A stretch of 64,000 bases of DNA from Macquaria australasica. Lineage: Eukaryota; Chordata; Actinopteri; Centrarchiformes; Percichthyidae. Positions within the stretch are counted from its first letter, which is position 1. The number at the start of each line of letters is the position of its first letter. Shown here one piece after another: positions 36,781 through 48,000 of this stretch. The stretch spans positions 329,364-393,363 of the forward strand of contig SEMN01000494.1 in NCBI GenBank assembly GCA_005408345.1, given 5' to 3'. The notes beneath the pieces were generated by a model, which made no database searches, was not told where the DNA came from, and saw nothing but the letters and a program-made list of their open reading frames with translations. A program made the translations under genes and the position numbers.

Positions 36781-37309
36781 TTCGGAGGAGCATAATTCCT
36801 GCTGATTCACTGCTCTCCTATTATGTCAGAGGCAGATATTTGTTATTAGTGTGTTCTTTTATTGGCATTTACTGAGATAGACAGTCAAACAGGTTCTATA
36901 CAGAGATGAGCTGGAGGATGACACCAGGCGTGCTCTGACATTAGGGAGTGGTATTACTACTTGCTTGGAAAATAAGTAGGAACATAGGAGTGAATGTGAT
37001 TTAAGGAAACAGTGGAGTGGTTGGTCAGGGACAGCTTCTGGTGTCTGGCAGGAATTCATTCATACCTTGTGTGGCTTTAAATAGTGTGAATGTGAGTTCT
37101 GTGTTATGTTTATCAGCCAGCTGCTGTCTGCAGAGTCTCAGTCACTCCTCTGTGACTCACACGCCTTGAGTGTGGCTGTTAATAGTCTCCTGTTTGGCTG
37201 AGCTTTGTGAAGAAGTGAGGAAGGAAAAGAGAGTTTTAACTGGTCCTGATGACAAATGATCAAACTTATTTTTGAACAACTGAGCCAGCCCACAGAGGGC
37301 CTGTGATCT

Positions 37310-37595
37310 AAGGCTGTAACTACCGATTATTGTCATTATATTATTCATTTTCATTATTAATCTAACAATGATTTTCTTGATTAATCAAAAACTCTAAAAC
37401 AATTCAAATTGGCCATCACATTGTCCTAAAGCACAAGGTGGCATCATCAAATGTCTTGTTTTGTTTGTCAAAATGTTTTGCATTTTTGCTTAAAGATGAC
37501 TGAAAGGGTTCATCGATTATCAATATATTTGCAGATTCATTTTCTTTTGATCAACTAATTGATTAGTTGACTAATTGTTGCATCTCTACTGTGAT
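37310..37595 (+). repeat. 'cgattaatc' dispersed repeat, copy
   Basis: Runs from 'aaggctgtaactaccgattattg' through 'tcttgattaatcaaaaactc' and 'aaatgtcttgttttgtttgtc' to 'gattagttgactaattgttgcat'. Confidence 0.65.
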
Positions 37596-38143
37596 CTTAC
37601 TGATGAAAGGTTTCTGGTATATCAGAATAAATGCTATAAACATACTGTATGTCAAATGAGCTTTAAGTGTCAGCCTATGAGGGAAAGCCTTTCTATATCT
37701 TATTTAGTTTCCATGTTGAGGCCCCAGACTAAAATAAATCTATTTAAGCTGCTCTTTAGAAATAAAATATCATAAAAATGGTAGAGCTTTAATTCCAGAT
37801 TACCCATTTGCAGATTCAATATGAGAATATTTTACTTGTAAAAATAGTTGAAAAGAATCTTTTCCCGAATAAATCAATCTAAAAACACAGAGACCATTTG
37901 TGTTTTTAGTTTGGCTCATTTTCTTGGCCGAAAGCTGTGGCACGAAGCAGTTCAACATAATGTCTTTTCTATTTCAGCAGCAAGGAAGTGAAACCTTGAG
38001 TGTGCGACTCTCGCACACCCTCACATACATACGCAAGGGAAAAACGACATTCACATGATTCCGTTATCTTCTTTTCAAACCACTAAAAGTCTCTCATCTT
38101 TCTTAACTTAATCTGTTTTGTGTTTTTTTTTTTTTTTTGCAGA

Positions 38144-38834
38144 ATAAGCATCACAGCAGACAGGGTTAAAGAAATCCCTGCCACGATACATCTGATTGTG
38201 CAGTTACACACATTTGCCAACCACTTCCCCTTCTCCTGTGGAACACTAAATTGCGGCAGACTGTCTGAAATGTCAGAATGGATTACTTTCAAAACCCTGA
38301 AATCTGTAAAATCTGAACCAACAGCAATTTAATGATCATGGTTTGACTCGTGCTTTGGGAACTGTCTGAACCTGATTCAGAGAATATCAATCATGTTGGA
38401 GCCTGGATCTGTGGATGAGGGAGCAGTCCACAAGTTTGTTTACCCACCGTATTTTTGCAGAGAAACATATGAACTGAACGTATTTCATGTAGCAGCTGAC
38501 TTTTCCTCTGGACTGCTTGCTCTGCCTGCTGGCTGTGACTGGGATCACCAATGGATAGTACCATTACACTGTTCACATCCCTAATTTCTTGGAAAATGTC
38601 TACTTACTGAATAGATTTTTGTGTTAAATTTGAGGCAAAATGGAGGAACTAAGGACATCTGCTCACTGGAGCCTTTACATTGATGAATTAAAGACCAAAT
38701 AAACTTCCTCTGTTGAAAGTCTGACCCCAATGGGATAAGAACTAAAAACTTTGAACTGTAGAAGACTGTAAGACTGAACAGGTAATTACTCAAAAAAAAA
38801 AAAATCTGGAGTACTCCTCTTCCTCTCTCCCAGA
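38144..38834 (+). other. keap1a: Possible keap1a 5' UTR exon
   Basis: A strong acceptor (T16 run then GCAG, ending at 38143) precedes this stretch. It could run directly into the coding exon at 38835. Alternatively it could stop at the donor ACAG|GTAATT (38780/38781), leaving a 53-nt intron with a pyrimidine-rich acceptor CTCTCCCAG at 38833. It contains upstream ATGs and no protein I recognise. Transcript structure here is inferred. Confidence 0.35.
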
Positions 38835-39047
38835 ATGCATTGCCCTATGAGGAAGAAACGTCCCACGCGTGACTCTGATTTCTCGGCTATCGTGGTTCCC
38901 TCGATGCATGGGTCCGGGTATCTTGACTACACGGTCGAGACCCACGCTTCCAGATCCCTCATGGTCATGGAGGAGTTCAGACAGCAGGAGATGTTGTGTG
39001 ACCTGGTGCTACATGTCACTTACAAGGACAGGACGGTGGACTTCAAG
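38835..39047 (+). CDS. keap1a: keap1a coding exon 1 (N-terminus, start of BTB)
   Basis: Encodes 71 residues from MHCPMRKKRP to VTYKDRTVDFK, then donor AAG|GTGAGA. RQQEMLCDLVLHVTYKD aligns with RLSQQLCDVTLQVKYQD of human KEAP1 (Cys77 kept). An in-frame Met at residue 5 could also serve as start. Confidence 0.85.
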
Positions 39048-42000
39048 GTGAGACACCCTCTGAATTGAACAATCACAGTTTGTGCCATTTTGTGGGATGA
39101 AATCCAAATTTATAAACTTAAAAAGTAAGTTACTAGCAGAGTATGGAGCCCTGAATCTGACTAAATGTAGTAAAAGGTTATCGGACAAGTCAAAAATACA
39201 ACAACATCAATAAATAGTATTGTAGTAACTCTTTAGATTACGGCCCACAACATGCAGTAAAATCCTTCACAATTTAAAAACTTTTTTAAAAAGTACAGTA
39301 CGTACCGATACATGTATGTAGGTACAAGGGAACAAGACGTGAAATTAGGGAATAAGGCCGATTAGTAATCAATAATGAAAATAGTTTTTAGTTGCAGCCC
39401 AAGTTAGCTCTACAGCTCTACACAGTACAGAATATGGATGATTAACTTTTTGTGCATTGGCTGGTGCAGTCAGGCATTGTGAAATGAATAGATAAATGAC
39501 TATAATTGTGCCAAATGAAGGAGTTGAAAAATAAAATGAACTAGTGAAAGATAATTTGAAGAATAAAATAAAGTGAGTTTTTTTATTTATTTTATCAACT
39601 GAATGGTTGTAAAGGAAAAACTTCTTTTTTACCAACTTATTGTAGGTTAAAGTCTAAAGCTTTTATTTTTACACTCCATTTTAATTATTTAATTTTATTA
39701 AATTTTATTTATGATGTATTCAGTTATATTTTTGACTTGCCTGATAACCTTTTACTACATTTTGTCACTTCTCGGCCTCCATAGGAGAGGGCTGTTTATC
39801 ATTCAGTCATTGTCCCAAGTATAGTGAATGCAGTGTTTCTGTATCATCCAGGTCCACAAGGTGGTACTGGCTTCCTGCAGCCCCTACTTCAGAGCCATGT
39901 TCACCAGCAGCTTCAAAGAGTGTCGCGCCTCGGAGGTCACCCTGCCCGATGTCTGCCCCCAGGTGTTAGGAAGACTTATTGACTTTGCCTACACCTCCCA
40001 CATCACTGTGGGAGAGAAGTGTGTGTTGCACGTTCTTTTGGCTGCTATGAGGTAAACGCACAGAATTTAAACAGCAGCACATTGTCTAGAAAAGATAACC
40101 CACTGAAAACTGCTGAAATCTGAGTACAGACACAGACTTGACTTCCTTATTCTGACACTGTCTTTATCTTTCAGGATTTACTAGTCAAATGCATTAAAAT
40201 AGCATTTGAATTGGAGAATATACAGGAAATTTTTCCTCCTTTTTCTGTTCTTTTCTGCAAGGTATCAGATGGAGGACGTGGCAAAGGCATGCTGCGATTT
40301 CCTCACTAAGCACCTGGAGCCTGCTAATGTCATCGGCATCGCTCGCTTTGCTGAGGAGATCGGCTGCACAGAGCTGCACCAGCGGAGTCGGGAGTATATC
40401 AATACGCACTTCAATGAGGTGAGGTGCAAATACAGAGTACAAGAACACACAACTTCCTTTGAAATACAGTCAAGCCGGGTCAAATGTTTTTATGAATGCC
40501 TATTTTATTGTTATTTGTGCTTGACTTTATGTTAAGCAAACATGTGACACATGCAGCCTCTAACACACTCCTGCCATGTTATTCTCACATGGAAAAGAGA
40601 AGGAAACCACTGAAAATGTTGAAGTGATGTTCAACAAAATCATTGACACTGTACCACTTAGGAAGACGCATGTACACTACATCGCCCTGAGAGAGCTCCA
40701 GGACTACTGCGTTGGAAACATGCTCATTGTCATCCCAGTGATTCCAGGCATAGTTTAGAAGAACTCTTTGGTTGTTCTTGTACAATGCTGCACCCATGTT
40801 GCTGTTTTTCCAGCTATCCATGGCATTAAATCTGAAGAAGTAGACGCCATTGAAACAGACAGAGAGCTTAGTGAAATTTGTCAGTTATCATAGTCTCAGA
40901 ATAATCTCTTTTTCTCTCCTGCAACATCTTTAAGGATGCAATAAATAACACACTTTCACAACAACACATGCCTGTGTAGGTGCTGTAGGCATTGCCGATG
41001 TTAGTGATGATTTTTGGGTAGATCAGCGTAGTTTCAACTTTGAAGGGTCCCACTGCTCCAGTCAAAGCCACAGAAAAAGCCACCTTGGGTCCATCTGTGA
41101 AAATAGGGCATGAAAAGTACATGTGGCAAACACAGGTATCACAAAGGTTCTGCTGCACAATTTTTTTTGTATATCATCTCTTCAAGTTGGCTCAAACCAG
41201 GTGATGGCTGGATTGTTTGCAGTTGATTCTTTTTAAAATAAAAGAGAATCAGCTGCAACTCAATGACCTTGTAAGGGTAAAATTGCCATAGATCATTTCC
41301 TAGCAACCCACCTTTTCCTCCACCAGGTCAGTGATCATTTTTATTAGTGTGTAATTTCATATAATTTCCCGTTGTTACCTGCCAGCCTTTTTCCCCATCT
41401 CCTCTGCCTGCTCTTTGTACTGAAGTAACTCCGTCTCGGTCACATCCAGCTCTGCTCTTAGATCCTTAACGGAGTTCTCCAGAGCTTGTACTCTGTTTTC
41501 GCTTGCTGCCAGTCTGCTCTCCATCAACCTCAGCTCCTCCACCGTGGCTCTCAGTGCTCCCAGCTCAGCGCTGATGTCAGGCTGCGAGGCCGTCTCTGCC
41601 TGAACCAAAGCCCCCGACAGGCAAAGGGTCAGCAGCAAAGCTGTAGCACTTTTCATTCTGTCTTTAAATCCTACAGATGTTGATTGACGACACACAGACT
41701 GCACATAGCAGCCAGTAAGTCACAAAATAAGCTACAGAACATTACAGCTTATATACATTTTTTAATGCGTCACTAATTAGCCACACCTTTGCAGCTCATC
41801 TCATTGGTTAGTACTTTGCAGTGCTCATGATAACTGTGGGAACAGTACGGCTGCAGTGTTTAATGGTTACCTGAATCCAATGTTCACTGATTTGTCTCAA
41901 GGACAAACTTGGCACTTTGGTTGCACCACAGTACCAATAAATTATGCTTACTTGTTGCCAGCACATTGCACATGTTCTCTCTTTCCCTGACGCTTTTTTG

Positions 42001-45000
42001 GAAATGATGGCTACTACCTTCGTAAGCGTGTGAATGCTGTATCTGTGTCTGCATCTTGTGTATAATTTCTGGCTCTAACACCTCGCCTACCAACTCACAT
42101 TAATAACTGGATAATATTTAAACTTGAAAAGATATCCACATAAGAAAATACAATCTGAAAAAGGTAAAATGTGCACATTTGGTAGTCAATATGTCTTTGT
42201 GTACCGTTGCATCCCTCTTTCCCAGGTGACTAAAGAAGATGAGTTCTTCAGCCTCTCTCACTGTCAGCTGCTGGAGCTCATCAGCCAGGAAAGTCTCAAG
42301 GTCCTCTGTGAGTCTGAGGTGTGTGGCATTAAAAGAACTAATTAAAATTTGTCTGATAGTCATGTAAGGAACATATTGTAATCATTGTATGTTCTGCCAC
42401 TTCTGAAGTCCTGTTTTCAACTCATGTCTTATGTTTTTTATTCATTTTTCTGTTGGTTGTTGCATTGCATGCTTAACTGCAAGCATGATTTGGGTCAAAG
42501 CATAAAAATAGTACTATATATTGTAAGATGTTTTAATTTTGCATGCCTGTTTGTGCGACCAACAGCTAAACCATTTATTAGAGACTCTGAGCAAGTTTTA
42601 CCACAGTCACAGAAACATACAGTAATTGACATTCAAATTTGAAATTTTGTTTATAAAGTGAGAGTCAATAGTGTGACACAATAGTCATCTCATGCTAAAA
42701 AGGTTAAACACTACATACCCCAAGAAATCTGCACAAATGCTGTTAGTCCAAGTTCTGACAAGAGTGTATTTAGATGTACATAACAAACCACACATTGAAA
42801 TGTCTAAACAAATCCATGTCAGGTGTATAAGGCCTGTACAGACTGGGTCCGCTGGGACATGGAGGGCAGAGCCCAGTACCTACATGCCCTCCTGAATGCG
42901 GTTCATATCTACGCCCTGCCTCCCAAGTTCCTAAAGAACCAGCTCCTGTCCTGCCCCATCCTCAGCAAGGTAAACAGCCTTTCTTTATGTTTTCTTATTA
43001 TAGAAATGAATGGACAGATAAGATTTGTGCCCGCAAAGATGAACTAATGTTCTCTATTGGTATTTATTTCAGTAAAACCTTTAATCAAACCTGCAGTCAT
43101 TTCCTTCAATACTCACTCAGTTACCTTAAATGTTCTGCCCTTTCTTTTAACTCCAGGCCAATTCCTGTAAGGATTTCCTGTCTAAAATCTTTCAGGATAT
43201 GACACTGAGGAAGCTGCCTCCTGCACCTAACCGTGGAACTCAACTCATCTATGTGGCCGGCGGGTAGTTATCTCATATAGTTTCCTCAAGTTCTTCAACG
43301 CATAACCGGTTGAACAGATATTGTAAGACACTGTAAGGCCATAACAAACATTTTGGGACCTATTTCTGATATTGCTCATCAGATTATTGATTATGAGACA
43401 ACACTTGGTGCTAGTGGCTTCATCGTTCACGCTTTATGACATACATGTTAATGAGTGAGCTGCGTTCACAGCATAGATGTCCACCCTTGATACAGAACTT
43501 GTGTGCAAAGCACCTCATGGATCCAGAAAGTGTCTCAGTCTGCCACCCAGTGGCTGTTAGGAGGTCATCCACTCTGTCTTCCTTGCAGAGGTGCACTGCT
43601 TTCTGGGTTCATGTACCTCCTATTTTGTAAGCCCTTCATTTATATAGGCATACTGATACTGATACTGTTCCTTGTTGTTTCCTCTGTCATAAAGCACAGG
43701 TGTGTTTTTAACCAAAGTGGCGAGCTTAAAACTATCATTTATACATTTGTTTTAATACAGAACATTTGGATTGTTCTTTTTGAGCTATTTTGAGTTATTT
43801 TTCGAAGTAATTTGGTATTCGGCTGGTATTTAAGAACAGATACAAACAGCGTGTGCAATGTGTTTTTGACCAACATGGGGGAGTGTAGTTGTCATTTTCA
43901 CATGAACCAATTTGTGCCACAAAATTTCAAGCCTCTTCATGCATGCATACATGTATCAGCATATGAAGTCATTGGCTTTTCCTTGTGGGTCTTCCCCTTC
44001 TGTGTACTTATATGTACTTTTTTAATGAATGCATCTAAAATCAAGAGAACATTTAGAGTGAACTCCCCACTCACCATTTCTTTGTCTCTGTTCAGATACC
44101 AGCAGCATTCACTGGCCACCATGGAGGCGTACAATCCCAGGAGCAATGTCTGGCTAAAACTGGCTGACATGGGGACTCCGTGCAGCGGTCTGGGAGCCTG
44201 TGCGCTTTTTGGACTGCTCTACACTGTAGGTTGCACCAGTTATGTCATACCACCTATGAAATGTCATTATAAAAACGTAGAGTTTTAATTTCTGAATGAC
44301 ACTCTCGAAGATGGAATATGATGCATTATGACACAATTATTTGTATGATACAACATGATATGAGACATACAAAACACTAAATTCAAACACTCATTTAGTT
44401 TTGTGCCACTGTCCTGGCATATTCCTGTGTTTATTTGATATGTAATACTGTAATTATTTTACCCACTTTCTTTTTTTTGACTAATGTGTGTTTTGAGAAG
44501 TTAAAGAGATCGACATAATCCCTGTATTAATCCCTCTTTTTGTGAATCCAGGTTGGAGGCAGAAACCTGTCTCTTCAAAACAACACGGAGTCCAGCGCCC
44601 TGTGCTGCTACAACCCGATGACCAACCAGTGGAGCCAGCGAGCCTCCCTCAACATCCCCAGGAACAGGGTCGGGGTGGGCGTGGTGGACGGCTGCATCTA
44701 TGCTGTTGGAGGTTCCCAGGGCTCCACACATCACAACACGGTGGAGAGGTGAGACGTTTTTAAGGTGTTCATTCAGTGCGTGTGATTTATTTATTTAACT
44801 AGGCACTCAAGAAGTAATTTGATTTTAATGACATCCTATTTACTGGGATGAATGTAATGAGCACGGATTTCCTCCCCTATATACACATTCTTAGATTATG
44901 TGCATTTACCTCGGTGTAAGTATGGGTAATGGCATTAGAGAGATTAAATGAATAGCTGCCATTCAACCTAAAGAGCAGTCAAGAAGTTCGCAGGTATTCC

Positions 45001-48000
45001 TCTTAGCCTAATTAGACAACAACACGGGCTCTTTCAGAACATGTTGAGACACACTTCCCAGGAATGTCACCCTAGTCGGGAATGCTTTTACATCTTGTTG
45101 CTGCCACCGCTGAGCAGGGAGGAGTTTTAATGCTGTTATAAATCAGTTTCAATCAATTAATAACAAAAAAAATGCAAGTCAAGCCAAATGACAGTTTCTT
45201 TTGATGCTATTAGCTTTTTTCCATATCAAAAGAACGGTGCTTCAAATGTCACCGCAATCTCTTTTTATATTGAAGGGTATAGATTTCTTAAAGATGCTAG
45301 TCACAAGAGAATTATTAGAACTCATCAGACGCCACTTGGAAGTCTTTTCATGAGAAGCCGCTAAATATAATGAAAGCTGATAAAACTATTGAAATGAAAA
45401 TTCAATGTGAAACACATCAAAGGAGATTAGAGCATTTATGGTAACAATGGTTGGCAGAAAAGGCTCTGTTCAATGTTTTAACTGTGCCAAAAAATTAGAT
45501 TACATATTAGTATTTATCATTGAAGTTTGCCTTGCTGCATGTAGTAATGTCAGGGTTCAGAGCACAGGGTCAGTGTCAGCCCAGTGACCCAAAAAGTGAC
45601 TTGCATTTAGTGCTTTTGTCAAGGACACTTCACCAATGTTTGAGGGCAGCTGATCTAATATCAGTCACCCTCCTATCAGCAGTTTACAGCTGGAGTACAT
45701 CCAGTGCCGAGAACTGAGCCAACAACCTTTTTAATCATTAACCAGTCGGTGAACATGCAGTCCAACCTGCCTCATCATGATTCAGTTCTTTGTTGTTGTT
45801 ATACCTTGCATTGTTTTCTTTTACAAAGTCTCCAGTATTAAAGGAATAGGAACATTTGCAAAGATATGCTTATTTACCGAGAGTTAGATGAGAAGATTGA
45901 TACCTCTCTCATGTCTGTCCGTTAAATATGAAGCTACAGCTAGGAGGCGGTTAGTTTAGCTTAGCATAAAGAACAAAGCCAAAACAGCTAGCCTGGCTCT
46001 GTCCAAAGATTAATAAAATGCACCTGCCGGCATCTCTAAAACTCACAAATTAACATGTTTCGTTTATCTGATCTGTACAAAAGCCCAAGTGTAAAGATGT
46101 CGTGGTTTCACAGGGGGTAAGTCACTGCACCCAGCCAGGAAATAGTCCGGCACATAACTCCCCCATAAAACCACTATTTATAATTTTTATAGTTAAGTTT
46201 TTGTACAGATTAAACACACAAAATGTAAGTGTTAATTAGTGAGCTTTAGAAGTGCTGATAGGTGGATTTTATTTATTTTTTTTACCTTTGGACAGAGCCA
46301 AGCTAGTCTCCCACCTACCTCCAGTCTTTATGCTAAGCTATAAGCTAACCGTCTCCTGACTGTAGCTTCATATTTAGCAGACAGACACGAGTGTGGTATC
46401 AATCTTCTCATCTAACTCTCAGCAAGAAAAGGAATACGCTTATTTGGAAAAAAAAAAAAAAAGACATCAAACTATTCATTTAAAGACATGTAGTTTACAG
46501 TATGATTAGATATTTTTACCATAGACCTTAAAACCCACTTTTTTTCTAGGACACCATAGACATAGCATGAAAACTTAACAATTTAAGCATTTAGATACGA
46601 CTGTTAGATTACAGAATCATGTGGCTCTTAGTGGTGTTACAACCTCTTTGGCTTCAAATAAAGATTGTCAATAGTTGCCAAACATGGTTGCCAGCTTAAC
46701 CTAATCCACTTAAAGTTGACTGGCTCATGTAGATTGAGAAGGTTGCTGCACGCAGCCACAGCCCTCTGAATCGTTTAAAGTTTTTGCAGCACTGATACAC
46801 TAATTTGATTATATTAACAGATTATCACTACATTGACTACATGCACTGCACAACTGCTGTTTGGTTTGCAGGTGGGATCCAGAGTCTAATCGCTGGTCCT
46901 TTGTTTGCCCGATGTCGGTGGCTCGTCTGGGTGCTGGAGTTGCAGCGTGTGGGGGGGCTCTGTATGTGGTGGGGGGATATGATGGGCAGAACCGCTGGAA
47001 CACAGCTGAGAAATACCAGCCTGACACTAACACCTGGCACCAGCTGGCACCCATGAACACTATACGCAGTGGACTGGGTGAGTGTGTGTACATTTTGATG
47101 TTTGATTTAGTTAAGTCAAAATAATGGTTTTCGATTGTGTTGTATGCGCATGTGCTGTTTTTTAATGCTCGTGTTTACCAGTAGTTTCACTTAATATCTT
47201 GGTGTGTGCGTTCTGACTTTGAAGCAATTTTTCAATATTTTGGGAAATAGGCTTATTTACTTTCTTGCCGAGAGTTTGATGAGAAGACCGATACCACACT
47301 AATTTCTCTACATTCAGTGTAAGGCTACAGCCAGCAGTTAGTTATCTTAGCTTAGCATAAAGACTGGAAACAAGGGGAAACACCTAGCCTAGAATTAAAA
47401 AAGAGAGATATTGCGCATCAATAATTGAGCTTTAGAGGTGCTGGTAGGCAGATTATGTTACTTTAAGACAGAGCCGGGCTAGCTGTTTCAGTTTTTATGC
47501 TAAGCTAAGCTAACTGGCTGCTGCTTCCAGCTACATATTTAACGTGCAGAGTGGTATTGATCTTGTCATCGAACTCTCAGCAAGAAAGTGAATAAGCCAT
47601 AAGTTTCCCTCTCTGTCTGTCTTTGCAGGATTGGTGTGTGTGAACTCGTACCTGTACGCAATAGGAGGGTTTGATGAGCGGAGCCAGCTGTCTTCTGTGG
47701 AGCGCTACAATATAGCCAGGAACCTGTGGGAGCCCAGGGCCCCCATGCATTACTGTCGCAGTGCACACGGAGTCACGGTCCACCAGGGAAGCATCTTTGT
47801 GCTCGGTCAGTTACATAACTAATCAAAATATGATAAGAGACTGACAGTTCAAACATGATTTAAATGAAAAAGAGGAGGGGAAAGCTTTGCACATAGCTTG
47901 TACTGCAGAGCTAGAGGTGCATTGTCATTGTGGCGGTGATCGCACACTTAAAAAAATATATGATCAGTTATCTTTTATTCACACTAATAAGAGCAACGTG

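Noticed and set aside
38393..38584. 63-residue frame upstream of keap1a
   Set aside because: No family resemblance; it would be an upstream frame in a possible 5' UTR, not a gene.
41486..41683. Plus-strand frame over the C1q-like first block
   Set aside because: It is the antisense shadow of the signal peptide and coiled-coil block on the minus strand.
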